Below are positions 33,110 through 43,053 of a stretch of DNA of 64,000 nt, piece by piece. The position numbers were made by a program, and so were the translations under genes. The notes below the pieces were generated by a model. It saw only the letters and a list, made by a program, of their open reading frames with translations, searched no databases and was not told where the DNA came from. Source of the stretch: Paracrocinitomix sp040880585 (GTDB lineage Bacteria > Bacteroidota > Bacteroidia > Flavobacteriales_D > Crocinitomicaceae). Where the stretch lies: NCBI GenBank assembly GCA_040880585.1, contig JBBDID010000054.1, positions 12,019 to 76,018 on the forward strand, in the 5' to 3' direction. The stretch's first letter is position 1, and every line of letters begins with the position of its first letter.

Positions 33110-34164
33110 TTGTAATCAATTTTAATGGTAGCATGTACCGTTCCGTCTTTTTCATAAATATCAAAAGTCCCTTTTTCTCCAAATAAAATAGAAAGCCGTT
33201 TTCTGGTGTTGGAAATCCCCACTCCATTTTCTCCTAAACTATCACTTAAACTTCCGGGATTTGAAACTTTAATAATCAATTCATTATCCTTCACGTATGC
33301 GCCTAAAACTATTTCTCCTCCTTCAATCTCCATAGCGATTCCGTGCTTGATCGAATTTTCTACAATGGTCTGAACCATTAAGGGAGGAATTTCACAATTG
33401 AGCGCCTCTTCATCAATTTCATATTTTATTTTTAAGCGTTCTTCGAAACGAATTTTTTCTAATTCTAAATAATTGCCCACCAACTCCATTTCTTCACTAA
33501 GTTTTACCAGTTTATGTTTACCTAAACTAATGGATTGCCGAAGCAAGACTGACAAGTGCGTAATGGCTAATTTTGCCTGTTCGGGATTTATCCCCACCAA
33601 AGCACGTATGGAGTTTAAAGAGTTGAACAAGAAGTGTGGATTTAACTGTGCCCTGAGGTTTTTAAGCTCAATTTCATTTTTTGACACATCCCATTTCAGG
33701 CTCATAATTTCCTGTTTTCTTGCTTTTTCAATAAAAATGACGGCAAAATAGAAACCACTCCAAAGTAAAAACAAGATGAGAGAACGGGAAGTGGCGAATA
33801 AAAAGTTGGCCCATTGAATACTATCATCTTCTTCTACCGCTTCAACCACAAAATCCACTTCTATCAGGTAGGTAGTATAGTAATACTGAAAAAATTCCAG
33901 CAAAAAAGCGGCTACAATGCTCATCAATACCGTCCACAAAATGAGTTCAGTCAATTTTCGGTTTAAGAGGTCGAATTTCAGTACAAGGAAACGTATTCCG
34001 TGAGACAGAAATACGGACACGATCATGGAACTGAGTGCGTAATAAATTAAATTGGGGGAATAACTAAAATCTTTTGTCGAATAAAGCAAAGCCACGGAAA
34101 GTCCATAATAAGCTCCCCAGCCAATGATTTGAGCCAACCAGTAAAACAAAGCTTTTCTTTCCAT
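33106..34164 (-). CDS. LytS/YehU-type sensor histidine kinase
   Basis: A 352-residue inner-membrane kinase with four predicted N-terminal helices (residues 10-155), the His_kinase motif LRAQLNPHFLFNSLNSIR with the phospho-His, and a HATPase region (PLMVQTIVENSIKHGI, NGVGISNTRKRL). No extracellular sensor domain is visible beyond the loops. It is cotranscribed with the LytTR regulator (ATGA overlap). A TAACTTTA element lies 7 nt before its ATG, close to a -7 box. Confidence 0.92.
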   Translation of the reverse strand: MERKALFYWLAQIIGWGAYYGLSVALLYSTKDFSYSPNLIYYALSSMIVSVFLSHGIRFLVLKFDLLNRKLTELILWTVLMSIVAAFLLEFFQYYYTTYLIEVDFVVEAVEEDDSIQWANFLFATSRSLILFLLWSGFYFAVIFIEKARKQEIMSLKWDVSKNEIELKNLRAQLNPHFLFNSLNSIRALVGINPEQAKLAITHLSVLLRQSISLGKHKLVKLSEEMELVGNYLELEKIRFEERLKIKYEIDEEALNCEIPPLMVQTIVENSIKHGIAMEIEGGEIVLGAYVKDNELIIKVSNPGSLSDSLGENGVGISNTRKRLSILFGEKGTFDIYEKDGTVHATIKIDYK

Positions 34165-34262
34165 AGCCGGATAAAGTTAAAGATTCAGTGAAATTTTTAG
34201 CTGTTAATTTCACTTACGGGCAAGAATCGTATAACAGGGAGTTTATTTCAGGATAAGTGGCA

Positions 34263-35363
34263 TCAGACGTTAAAACGGAAATGCATCACATCTCCATCTT
34301 CCACCACATAAGATTTTCCTTCTATGTGGAGTTTTCCGGCTTCTCTCAATGCTGATTCGGAGCCATATTCAAGGAAATCTGTGTATTTCATGACTTCTGC
34401 CCGGATGAATCCTTTTTCAAAATCAGAATGAATTACGCCTGCCGCCTGAGGAGCCGTTGATCCAACCGATACTGTCCATGCTCTCACCTCTTTTTCACCG
34501 GCCGTAAAATACGTTTGCAGATTTAATAATTTGTAAGCAGACCGAATCAGGCGATTTACCCCGGCCTCTTCTAACTCAAGCTCTTCCAAAAACATGGCCC
34601 GTTCATCATGGGTTTCAAACTCAGCAATATCGGCTTCTATTTTTGTTCCGATTATCAATACTTCCGCTCCCTCTTTCTCAGCAATTTTCGCAATCTCTTC
34701 GGTATATTGATTACCTGTTTTTACAGAAGCCTCATCTACATTACAGAGATAAAGCACCGGCTTTGCCGTTAGTAATTGCAGATCTTTCATCATCTTCTCC
34801 TCCACTTCACTTTCAGGCCTTACTGTCCTTGCCGATAATCCGGACTCCAGGGTGTTTTTTAATTTTTCACAGAAATTAAACTGTTTCACCACTTCCTTAT
34901 CGCCGGATTTAGCAGCCCTTCTTAATGAATTGATTTTATTCTCAACCGTTTCCAGATCTTTCAACTGCAATTCAAAGTCAATTACTTCTTTATCTCTCAC
35001 CGGATCAACAGAACCATCTACATGCACCACATTGTCATCATCAAAGCATCTCAACACGTGAATGATTGCATCTGTTTCACGGATATTTCCCAAAAATTGA
35101 TTCCCCAAGCCCTCGCCTTTATGAGCGCCTTTCACCAAACCGGCAATATCCACAATTTCTATGGTTGTAGGTACTACTCTTTGAGGGATTACTATTTTTT
35201 CAAGCTCCTGTAATCGGTGATCCGGAACAGTGATCATGCCAATATTCGGTTCAATCGTGCAAAACGGAAAGTTCGCTGATTGTGCTTTTGCGTTGGATAA
35301 ACAATTAAACAAAGTTGATTTTCCGACATTCGGCAAACCCACAATTCCACACTTCAGTGCCAT
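34263..35363 (-). CDS. ychF: Redox-regulated ribosome-binding ATPase YchF/Ola1
   Basis: A 366-residue Obg-family protein: GLPNVGKST P-loop, DIAGLVKGAHKGEGLGNQFL switch region, a CNVD-type motif in place of NKxD (consistent with ATP rather than GTP preference), and the C-terminal TGS domain ending EDGDVMHFRFNV. It binds ribosomes and has been linked to stress responses in other bacteria. It is monocistronic with its own -7 box. Confidence 0.96.
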   Translation of the reverse strand: MALKCGIVGLPNVGKSTLFNCLSNAKAQSANFPFCTIEPNIGMITVPDHRLQELEKIVIPQRVVPTTIEIVDIAGLVKGAHKGEGLGNQFLGNIRETDAIIHVLRCFDDDNVVHVDGSVDPVRDKEVIDFELQLKDLETVENKINSLRRAAKSGDKEVVKQFNFCEKLKNTLESGLSARTVRPESEVEEKMMKDLQLLTAKPVLYLCNVDEASVKTGNQYTEEIAKIAEKEGAEVLIIGTKIEADIAEFETHDERAMFLEELELEEAGVNRLIRSAYKLLNLQTYFTAGEKEVRAWTVSVGSTAPQAAGVIHSDFEKGFIRAEVMKYTDFLEYGSESALREAGKLHIEGKSYVVEDGDVMHFRFNV

Positions 35364-35398
35364 TTTTTAAGAAGTTTTATTAAAAATAAATACGGCTG

Positions 35399-35406
35399 CA
35401 AAGATA
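35399..35406 (-). promoter_or_regulatory. -7 promoter element for ychF
   Basis: Minus strand TATCTTTG, about 35 nt upstream of the ychF ATG at 35363. A correctly spaced TTG box is not obvious. Confidence 0.5.
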
Positions 35407-35422
35407 ACGCTTTTCCACAAAA

Positions 35423-35450
35423 AAGGGGACTATCAATTGATAATCCCCTT
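35423..35450. terminator. Bidirectional terminator, serving the T9SS gene
   Basis: AAGGGGA-c-TATCAATTGATA-a-TCCCCTT is a near-perfect hairpin. On the minus strand it is followed by a run of T. It lies about 200 bp after the T9SS gene, separated from it by the repeat element at 35461-35662. Confidence 0.85.
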
Positions 35451-35460
35451 CTTTTTATTT

Positions 35461-35662
35461 TATTGATTTGTTTTATTATTGTCCGGTGAAAATTTAAAAA
35501 ACTAGAAATAATAACCATCCCTGGCGATCCTTTCCCCCTCCCTGAAGGGTGGGATCGCTTGATAACACTAAGGCTAAGCCATTTCACTCCCTTTAGAGAG
35601 GGGAAATGAAATGGCGGTAAAGGGAGTCATTATTTCCCCTGACACTATTGATTTGTTTTATT
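35461..35662. repeat. Palindrome-rich element bounded by 17-bp direct repeats
   Basis: TATTGATTTGTTTTATT occurs at 35461-35477 and 35646-35662. The 168 bp between hold two internal hairpins: GCGATCC/GGATCGC around 35524-35559 and GCCATTTC...AAATGGC at 35578-35615. It looks like a non-autonomous insertion between the T9SS gene and its terminator, with a duplicated target. The rest of the 35364-35657 gap is terminator and ychF promoter. Confidence 0.65.
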
Positions 35663-37700
35663 GAACAATCAGTTTTTCTACTTGTTGCCGATCGCCCACG
35701 TGAATCTGAACGCTATAGATTCCGGCATCAAGGTCAGCCGTATGAATAGGCAACTGTAATGTTCCATTTAGTATTCCGTAATTTCTTGAAATAATCGTTT
35801 TACCATTCATATCAAAAATAGTCACCATTACTTCCTCCTGATTTAACTCAGGCAAAGCAATAGTAGCTGATTCATTAGCTGGATTCGGATACAAACGAAT
35901 ATCGAGCCCTTTATCCAGTTCTTTAACCGAAGCAACTACTTCATCAGACTCCACAAATCCATTGGTCTCAGCTTCTGCTAAAGTAGCTTTCCCGGCATTG
36001 TCAATATCCCCTGTATTATCGATCAACATCCCGATAATATGAATTTTATCCATGTCCCAGGAAGAATCTGCCGTTAAGGTAAAGTTCACCGTATGTGATT
36101 CCCCACTGTTTGTGGAAGGGAAACTGTTTTCATGTCCGTTAAAATCAGGCAGGATCACTCTCGCAACATGGTCGTACACCATTTGACTTGCAGGAACGGG
36201 ATCCGGCAGTAATTCATAACCTCCCATTTCTCCTTCTCCTCCGCCTGAGTAGTAGTTAGCCTGAGCCCAACTAGCAGATGTTCCATAAAGACTATCTTCT
36301 GTAATTACACAAGCTAATTTCCATTGTCCGGAAACGGTATTTTGGAAATCTGCGGTAACAGAAATCTTAAGGAAGCCTGTTGCTGCATCATATTCGGCTC
36401 CATTTGTAATAAACGCATTAGGTGCTACAGTTACCCTATCTAAAAATTCAGCTTCAAATACACCCGGATCAACCTCAGGTTTTCTATCCACCAAACCTGA
36501 AGGATATCCTCCAATAAGACTACCTATTCCCGCATCATATTCATCATAGACCATTGGGTCACCATTATGCACCGCAATTCCTGCCCATAATTCAGAATAG
36601 TATTTTTCCATTCTATCCATCATTACAGTTCCTCTTGGACACCAACCGCACCATGTTCCTGTTCCTTCTTCACCCACAACCATTTTTCCTGCAGCAGGAG
36701 TAATTGGGTTTACCGAAACAAACTTTGAGTCATCTGCAGGATTTCCATCTGTTGCATTTCCGTTTACATTTGAAATAGTAGCTGTAACGTTCATTGCTCC
36801 TGCCACTAAAGGAATTGAATTTGAAAAATCAACATCCATCTCTCCCATTGAAGGAATAGATACGCCGGTAATATTTTCTGTAATCTGGTTTCCGTTGTAA
36901 TCAACTTCAAGATCAAATGAAGTAATAGTGTTCGTTCCAAGATTCCTTACCGTTACAGTAGGTGCTACGCTTGCTCCCACAACTCTTGGAACGCCTTCAA
37001 TGTAAGAAACCGCTCCATTTTCTGCCGGCAAGGCAAAGGGAGTTACTGTATAATTAAAATCATCCATATAAAAAGTAGACAGCCCATTCCCTCCGTTTGC
37101 TGAGTTAACCGGATAAATGTCAATAGAAGCAATTTGCCCGACTACTGCCTGAAATGTCCCCTGAGAAACTCCGTCTATCAAAATTTCCCATGAATTAGTA
37201 TTCAAATCAACATCTATTTCAATATTGAACCAGCTTCCTTGTGGATAAGTTGTCGTTAACCAAATAGAAGCTCCATCATCAAAAGTTATACTTCCATTAT
37301 TGTGCATCTGGCAATTGAAAGACCAAAGCTGTCCAACCGTATTGTTTGCCTGAAAATTAAAATAAGCGCCGCGATTTGCTGCTACTAAAAAATTTGAATT
37401 GAAGTTAAAATGGCCGGTATTGTGTTCTCCCCCAAAAGGAACTACTACGTCTTGTGGTCCTCCGCCGGCAGTTGAAGAGTTAAAATAAATGGATTTCGTG
37501 CCACTATTGGCTTCAGCATCACTCACCTGAACATCTTCTGCGCCACCTGTAGTTCCACTCCAGGTAGTCCACTCGGTATTATTCACTCCCATATAAGAGC
37601 CAACCGCCAAGGTATCAAAATATTCTGACATGGACTGTGCGTACGTTGAGCCTCCTGTAATAAAAAACAGGCCGGCTGCTAAAGAGTATATTTTTTTCAT
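35658..37700 (-). CDS. T9SS-secreted Omp28-like protein with thioredoxin-like domain
   Basis: A 680-residue secreted protein. A signal peptide (residues 1-21) is followed by a lectin/concanavalin-like region, CARDB-like sequence, then an Omp28-type thioredoxin fold with TGTWCGWCPRGTVMMDRM (CGWC site, about residues 348-351). It ends with a type A T9SS sorting domain: LDIRLYPNPANESATI...VTIFDMNGKTI...YSVQIHVGDRQQVEKLIVQ. T9SS passes such proteins through the outer membrane. The role is unknown. Confidence 0.88.
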   Translation of the reverse strand: MKKIYSLAAGLFFITGGSTYAQSMSEYFDTLAVGSYMGVNNTEWTTWSGTTGGAEDVQVSDAEANSGTKSIYFNSSTAGGGPQDVVVPFGGEHNTGHFNFNSNFLVAANRGAYFNFQANNTVGQLWSFNCQMHNNGSITFDDGASIWLTTTYPQGSWFNIEIDVDLNTNSWEILIDGVSQGTFQAVVGQIASIDIYPVNSANGGNGLSTFYMDDFNYTVTPFALPAENGAVSYIEGVPRVVGASVAPTVTVRNLGTNTITSFDLEVDYNGNQITENITGVSIPSMGEMDVDFSNSIPLVAGAMNVTATISNVNGNATDGNPADDSKFVSVNPITPAAGKMVVGEEGTGTWCGWCPRGTVMMDRMEKYYSELWAGIAVHNGDPMVYDEYDAGIGSLIGGYPSGLVDRKPEVDPGVFEAEFLDRVTVAPNAFITNGAEYDAATGFLKISVTADFQNTVSGQWKLACVITEDSLYGTSASWAQANYYSGGGEGEMGGYELLPDPVPASQMVYDHVARVILPDFNGHENSFPSTNSGESHTVNFTLTADSSWDMDKIHIIGMLIDNTGDIDNAGKATLAEAETNGFVESDEVVASVKELDKGLDIRLYPNPANESATIALPELNQEEVMVTIFDMNGKTIISRNYGILNGTLQLPIHTADLDAGIYSVQIHVGDRQQVEKLIVQ

Positions 37701-37780
37701 TTTTATCTTAATTTTAATTTGCTCTAATGTAATAAAGATAAATCAGTTAAATGGGAAAAATCAGTTATAATATTGTAATC

Positions 37781-38527
37781 CTATTTTTTGAAAAACTGTC
37801 CTATTTTTGAAATGGGCTTTCGGATAAAGGTAGTTTTCAAGGGTTTGAGTTGATTCATCTCCCAGGCTTTTTTATCTTCCCGATTAGCCCTAAGTCGATT
37901 CTTAAGAGAGGCGTTACTTGCTCCTCCCAGGCGCATCTTTACTAGAATCTTGTTTAAGTAAACCGGTGTAACACTTTGTTTATGAATAACTCTTAGCATT
38001 AATTCGTAATCGGCGGCTGATTTTAATTGTAGTGTGTAGGCGCCGTATTTTTCGTAAATTTCTTTTCGGACGAAAAATGTCGGGTGCGGGGGCATCCAAC
38101 CTTTCAAAAAAGCATTTTTTTTGTAGGGTTTTGCAATCCAGGTGCGTTTGACTTTATTGGTGTTATTTTGATCGACATACACCAGGTCACCATAAAGAAC
38201 TTCGGTTTCCGGAGTGAAACAAGAGATTACTTCTTGTAACACCTGTTCATCTGCATACATATCATCTGCGTTGAGTATACCAATCACATCTCCAGATGCC
38301 AGTGCAATCCCTTTATTCATTCCGTCATAAATTCCCTTATCAGGTGCTGACACAAAAGTTGATATTTGATCACCGTAGCTTTTTACAATTGCTACTGTTT
38401 CATCTGTACTTCCACCATCTATAATGATATATTCCAAATCCACCCCCTTCTGACTCAAGACAGAATCAATCGTATCTTTAATCGTATCAGCAGCATTGAA
38501 CGAAACGGTAATTAGTGAAATTTTCAT
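37781..38527 (-). CDS. Glycosyltransferase family 2 (GT2)
   Basis: A 248-residue GT-A enzyme with SLITVSFNAADTIKDTIDS, the DGGSTDETV motif and a DXD-type NADDMY. The WKP/KLKSAADYELMLRV pattern suits a WcaA-like lipopolysaccharide/exopolysaccharide sugar transferase. Its start overlaps the WcaF stop by 4 nt. Last gene of the second polysaccharide block. Confidence 0.9.
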   Translation of the reverse strand: MKISLITVSFNAADTIKDTIDSVLSQKGVDLEYIIIDGGSTDETVAIVKSYGDQISTFVSAPDKGIYDGMNKGIALASGDVIGILNADDMYADEQVLQEVISCFTPETEVLYGDLVYVDQNNTNKVKRTWIAKPYKKNAFLKGWMPPHPTFFVRKEIYEKYGAYTLQLKSAADYELMLRVIHKQSVTPVYLNKILVKMRLGGASNASLKNRLRANREDKKAWEMNQLKPLKTTFIRKPISKIGQFFKK

Positions 38528-39078
38528 ACCTTCTCTATCTTTCTCTCCGCAACTTTTTCAGCAGGATTTCCTCTGTAGATACTATAAGACTTGAGGTTTT
38601 TAGAAGCCAATGAACCGGCCGCCAAGACCGCATGCGACTCACAAGTAACTCCGGCAACAACGATACTCTTTGCTCCTATCCAAACGCCATCCTCCAATGT
38701 AATTGCTCCAATTTTTAAATCAAAAGTTGTCTTTTTGTAGTCGTGATTACCACACAGTAACAATACTCCTTGTGAAAGGCAGCAATTTGCGCCGATTTTG
38801 ACTTCTGCTAAATTATCAATCCATACCCCTTCTCCAATCCAGGAATAATCACCGATTTCTAATTTCCAGGGGTATTTAACATTTACTCCGGGCTTGATCA
38901 CTACGCCTTTTCCAATTTTGGCACCAAAGATTCTCAAAACCAACCTTTTTAAACCAACAAAAGGACTATACCTGTTCATGAGAAAGAACAAATTGAAATA
39001 ATACCAAAGAAAACGTTTTAATTTACTCCCCGGTTGATACCAATCATTTTGATATATAGATAAATCAGTTTTATTCAT
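38524..39078 (-). CDS. WcaF-like hexapeptide acetyltransferase
   Basis: A 184-residue left-handed beta-helix acetyltransferase. YQNDWYQPGSKLKRFLWYY is the N-terminal block of the putative colanic-acid acetyltransferase WcaF, followed by repeats such as GAKIGKGVVIKPGV, YSWIGEGVWIDN and DGVWIGAKSIV. It probably acetylates a sugar of the exopolysaccharide. The ATG at 39078 overlaps the upstream GT4 stop (GATGAATAA) and fits the family start better than 39105. Confidence 0.88.
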   Translation of the reverse strand: MNKTDLSIYQNDWYQPGSKLKRFLWYYFNLFFLMNRYSPFVGLKRLVLRIFGAKIGKGVVIKPGVNVKYPWKLEIGDYSWIGEGVWIDNLAEVKIGANCCLSQGVLLLCGNHDYKKTTFDLKIGAITLEDGVWIGAKSIVVAGVTCESHAVLAAGSLASKNLKSYSIYRGNPAEKVAERKIEKV

Positions 39079-40222
39079 CTTCAAATAGCTTACGGTTGGC
39101 TTCAATTACTTCTTGGTCAGAAATTACCTCCCTAAAATACTTATAACAGGCAGTAACCTGAGCAATATAAGAAGTAAAATCTAAATCCACAGCTTCTTGC
39201 AATGCCTTCACCAGGTTATCAAAATTCTTCAAGTCAACATCCCAACCCAAATTCTGAACATTCAAATTTTTCCAGGGCGTATTCCTTGAAATGATAACAG
39301 GACAACCATGCGCCCACGCCTCTACAATAACGTGACCGTAATTTTCATGTTTTGTGGGCAAAATCAAATAATCAGCACTTGCATAAACTGCAGGAAGGTC
39401 GGAAGGTCGCACTACTCCTTTGTATGAAATTTTCAATTGACCAAACTCCCCTATTTCTTCTTTGATCTGTTGCCAATAGTCCGTATCTTCAATATTTCCA
39501 AAAATATCAAATGCAATTTGTTTATTGAATTTGATTTGTTTAAAGGCCTGAATCGCTAAATGTAAATTTTTTTTGATGCTAATCCTGCTCACGTAAATAA
39601 TTCTAATATTCCCGGTCTTCTTCTTTTTCAAAATGTCGTCCAGTGATATTTTTTGAGTAACCGAGATATTTTGTGCTACATATACATTTGCATTTTTACC
39701 AAACATCTTCTTAATCTCATGTTTTTCCTCAATAGTAGAAGCGTGCCATTTTACCTTACCGTACAAACCTGTTAATCGGGATATCAGTAAAAAAGTCTTC
39801 TTTTTGCCTTTTTTTATATCCAGTGCACCTGCTCCTAACATCCCTCTAGGTGCTAAAACCACAGGAATTTTATTAGACTTTGCCGTCATTAAAGGATAAA
39901 GTGTAAAGTGTTTTGAAAAAAGACTATTTAAATAAAGGGTATCGGGATCAATTTCCAATATATTTCTTCTAATTACAGAACGATTTAATGAGTTTCTTTC
40001 TAAATACTTAATAAAGACACCCTCCCGATCAAACCACTCGTTCAAGGTTATTCCTTCATAAGGTTCATCCGTTCCCAGGTCATAAGCGGATGTAAGAATA
40101 TAAAATTCATATACATCCTTTAACGCATTGACTATATTGGCCACAGACCGTATGGGACCGCCTGCTTTAAAACCGGGCTCGTACCAATCTATACAAATTA
40201 ATATGCGTTTTTTATCCTTCAA
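39071..40222 (-). CDS. Glycosyltransferase family 4 (second)
   Basis: A 383-residue GT-B enzyme: ILICIDWYEPGFKAGGPIRSV at the N-terminus (truncated here), APRGMLGAGALDIKKGKKK and the C-terminal LPTKHENYGHVIVEAWAHG donor-binding motif. WcaI/WcaC-like sugar transfer in exopolysaccharide assembly is likely. It starts at TTG 40222, within the end of asnB, with an 11-bp overlap. Donor sugar unknown. Confidence 0.88.
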   Translation of the reverse strand: MKDKKRILICIDWYEPGFKAGGPIRSVANIVNALKDVYEFYILTSAYDLGTDEPYEGITLNEWFDREGVFIKYLERNSLNRSVIRRNILEIDPDTLYLNSLFSKHFTLYPLMTAKSNKIPVVLAPRGMLGAGALDIKKGKKKTFLLISRLTGLYGKVKWHASTIEEKHEIKKMFGKNANVYVAQNISVTQKISLDDILKKKKTGNIRIIYVSRISIKKNLHLAIQAFKQIKFNKQIAFDIFGNIEDTDYWQQIKEEIGEFGQLKISYKGVVRPSDLPAVYASADYLILPTKHENYGHVIVEAWAHGCPVIISRNTPWKNLNVQNLGWDVDLKNFDNLVKALQEAVDLDFTSYIAQVTACYKYFREVISDQEVIEANRKLFEDE

Positions 40223-42089
40223 TTTTATTTCTCTTTATCCAATCTCCCAACACAACAAGCGGCCAAACCCTGGACCAACTGATTTGACGGTCATTTTTCA
40301 AAAACCTTAACCACAATCTATCCAATTCATCTTCTTTGATCAAATTTATTGTTTTTAAAGCATCTAATCGCTCCTGACAAAAAGATTTCAATTCTCCCCT
40401 CATCCAAATTTCATAAGGCAATACAAATCCCATTTTTGGACGATTGTATATTTCATCCGGTAACATTCCGCTAAAACTATCTACTAATAACTTTTTGGGG
40501 GTGACCGGACGCTTGAGTGAATCAGGCACTCCCAGTATGTATTCTACCAATTGATGATCTAAAAAAGGCACCCGCAATTCGAGGCCATGCGCCATACTCA
40601 TTTGATCTGCATCCCGCAATAAGACATTCTGCATATAAGTACTGATCTCTGCTACTGAAATTCTTGACAAAGGAGGTAATTTCCAACCCTTTGTAGTATA
40701 GCCAACCTGATCATGCACAATTTTAAAACTCTGATTGGTCGGTAATGCTTTAATTTTTAGGAGTTTTTTCACCTGATCATCCATGAATACCTGCCGGTAA
40801 AATTGATAAATGAACTCCATATCAAAATATTCCTGCTTCAGTATCTCTCTGATCTTTGAAGATGCCACCGTTCTTTTGGTCTGATGATATAAATTGGCCA
40901 GTGGTTTACGAGCATAAGCAGGAAAACTATTCAGCCATTTTTTTTGTTGTAATTCAGGGATTTGATTAAAAACACTGTATCCCCCAAACAACTCATCCCC
41001 TCCCAAACCTGAAAGGGCCATTTTCACCCCTGCTTCTCTCGTTTTTTTGGACACAACAAAGGTATTGGGGCCATCTCCTGAAGGATGATCCATAAAACTT
41101 AAAGCGTCTGGAATCAACTCTTTGAATTCATTAACACTTAACTCAATTTCATGATGGCGGGTTTTAAATTTATCGGCGATTATTTTCGCAAATTCCCGTT
41201 CACTGAATTCATTTTCTTTAAATACTACAGAGAAAGTATCAATTTTTTGATCATGCGTTTCAGCCATCAACCCAACTATGATAGAACTATCTATTCCACC
41301 TGAGAGAAAAGCGCCAAAAGGCACATCTGCAACCAATCTTTTTTCTACACTTTCTGATAATAAATTCCTTATTTTTTGCTGGGTTTGAGGGAGATCATCT
41401 TTAGAAGGTTGATAATTATCTGTCAACGTCCAATAGTACTTAAACTCAATCCCTTTTTCTTCACTGATCAACAACTGCTGCCCGGGCATAAGGCAAAACA
41501 CCCCTTCTATGATGGTGTAGGGCGCATGGACGGTTTGAAACCTCAGGTAATCGACCAGGCTGTTACTATTGATTTTTCTGGGGATCAAATTGGTGGATAA
41601 TACAGCGCTTAAAGAAGATGAAAAAATGATTTCGTGATCTGTAAGCACATAATAAAGCGGTTTAATTCCCAATCGATCTCTGGCCAAAAAGAGTTCTTGC
41701 TTTACATTGTCCCACACTGCAAATGCAAACATCCCATTGAAAGAACGAAGACAGTTGGCTCCCCATTGCATATAGGCCGCTAACACAACTTCTGTATCAC
41801 TATCCGTTTTAAAGTCAAAATGATCTAATTGATTTCTGATTTCCCGGTAATTGTAGATTTCGCCATTAAATACCAACACAAATCTTCCGTCTTCAGAGGT
41901 GAACGGTTGATTAGAGCGTTCTCCGGTATCGAGTATAGATAACCTACGGTGTCCCAGATGAATGAATTCATCCCGATAAAAACCCTCAGCATCAGGACCT
42001 CTGTGCGCTAAGGCTTCATTCATCCGATTGATGACATCTTCCCCTTTTTTGTAACCGGAAAACTCATAAATTCCATTCAATCCACACAT
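40212..42089 (-). CDS. asnB: Asparagine synthetase (glutamine-hydrolysing), second copy
   Basis: A 625-residue class II synthetase with Cys2 nucleophile (MCGLNGIYEF), AHRGPDAEGF, FNGEIYNYREI and the synthetase PP-loop LSGGIDSS, with LSGLGGDELFGGY. It is distinct from the copy at 2925-4781, sharing domain order but not close sequence. It sits inside a polysaccharide block 1 nt after the epimerase, so a role in sugar amidation is conceivable but unproven. Confidence 0.93.
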   Translation of the reverse strand: MCGLNGIYEFSGYKKGEDVINRMNEALAHRGPDAEGFYRDEFIHLGHRRLSILDTGERSNQPFTSEDGRFVLVFNGEIYNYREIRNQLDHFDFKTDSDTEVVLAAYMQWGANCLRSFNGMFAFAVWDNVKQELFLARDRLGIKPLYYVLTDHEIIFSSSLSAVLSTNLIPRKINSNSLVDYLRFQTVHAPYTIIEGVFCLMPGQQLLISEEKGIEFKYYWTLTDNYQPSKDDLPQTQQKIRNLLSESVEKRLVADVPFGAFLSGGIDSSIIVGLMAETHDQKIDTFSVVFKENEFSEREFAKIIADKFKTRHHEIELSVNEFKELIPDALSFMDHPSGDGPNTFVVSKKTREAGVKMALSGLGGDELFGGYSVFNQIPELQQKKWLNSFPAYARKPLANLYHQTKRTVASSKIREILKQEYFDMEFIYQFYRQVFMDDQVKKLLKIKALPTNQSFKIVHDQVGYTTKGWKLPPLSRISVAEISTYMQNVLLRDADQMSMAHGLELRVPFLDHQLVEYILGVPDSLKRPVTPKKLLVDSFSGMLPDEIYNRPKMGFVLPYEIWMRGELKSFCQERLDALKTINLIKEDELDRLWLRFLKNDRQISWSRVWPLVVLGDWIKRNKIEG

Positions 42090-42090
42090 C

Positions 42091-43035
42091 CTACAGTCCC
42101 ATCATTTTTTTAAATTCCGAACTTTTCAACATTCTGGAGATCCCTTCTTCTAAACTCAATAAGTCTCTTCCCAATAGATCTTTCATTTTACTGTTATCGG
42201 GCTGTCTTCTTGTCATATCTCCATCCTTCAAAGGAGGTAAAAACTGGATTTCTGATTTGCTTTTTGTGATCGCAATAATCAATTCAGCCAAGTCTAAAAT
42301 AGAGATTATCTCTGCTCCCCCGATATTTACCACATCATTGACAAATAAATTTTCATTCAGCGCCTTTAGCGTTGCTTCAATGTTATCATCTACATAACAA
42401 AATGTGCGTGATTGCTGCCCGTCTCCGTAAATAGTTATGGGTTCATTTTTCAAGGCTAAAACTAAAAATTTACTCACTACAAAATCAGTAGTTTGATGTG
42501 GTCCATAGGTATTAAAAAAACGAAAAACCGTATAATCCAGCCCATATTCTTGCTGAAAAGAACGGCAAAATGCCTCCCCCACATTTTTCACTACCGCATA
42601 AGGCACCCTTGAATTAAGAGGGGTTGTTTCTTCATTCTGGGGAATACTCACCGGTTCTCCATACACCTCAGAGCTACTTGAAAAGAAAAAGCGTTTCACT
42701 CCGGTGTTTTTTGACAGGGTCAATATGTTCTTAATTCCATCAATATCTTCCAGTACTTTAATCGGATGGTCTTGTGTTCGCTGAACCCCTACCATTGCAG
42801 CATAATGAAAGACATAATCAAAACTATTTGCGATCATGATATCGGCCATTTCCTGCCGATTATTTGCATCTGCCTTGATGAAATTAAACGACTCAAATTG
42901 ACTGGGTAATTTTTCTATATCACCGGTAGATAGATTATCCACCACAGTAACCGAAGTATTGGCTTGCTGTAATAAAGCTCTTGCAAGTTCGCTTCCTATA
43001 TTTCCGGCTCCCCCGGTTAAAAGTATTTTTCTCAT
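42091..43035 (-). CDS. NAD-dependent sugar-nucleotide epimerase/dehydratase
   Basis: A 314-residue extended SDR: GGAGNIGS (8-15) NAD loop, SSSSEVYGEP region and the YAVVK catalytic Tyr/Lys pair. FFNTYGPHQTTDFV is typical of UDP-glucose 4-epimerase/UDP-glucuronate-type enzymes. It most likely supplies a nucleotide sugar for the block downstream. Exact reaction not resolvable. Confidence 0.85.
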   Translation of the reverse strand: MRKILLTGGAGNIGSELARALLQQANTSVTVVDNLSTGDIEKLPSQFESFNFIKADANNRQEMADIMIANSFDYVFHYAAMVGVQRTQDHPIKVLEDIDGIKNILTLSKNTGVKRFFFSSSSEVYGEPVSIPQNEETTPLNSRVPYAVVKNVGEAFCRSFQQEYGLDYTVFRFFNTYGPHQTTDFVVSKFLVLALKNEPITIYGDGQQSRTFCYVDDNIEATLKALNENLFVNDVVNIGGAEIISILDLAELIIAITKSKSEIQFLPPLKDGDMTRRQPDNSKMKDLLGRDLLSLEEGISRMLKSSEFKKMMGL

Positions 43036-43053
43036 AGTGTAAAAATAATTGCA

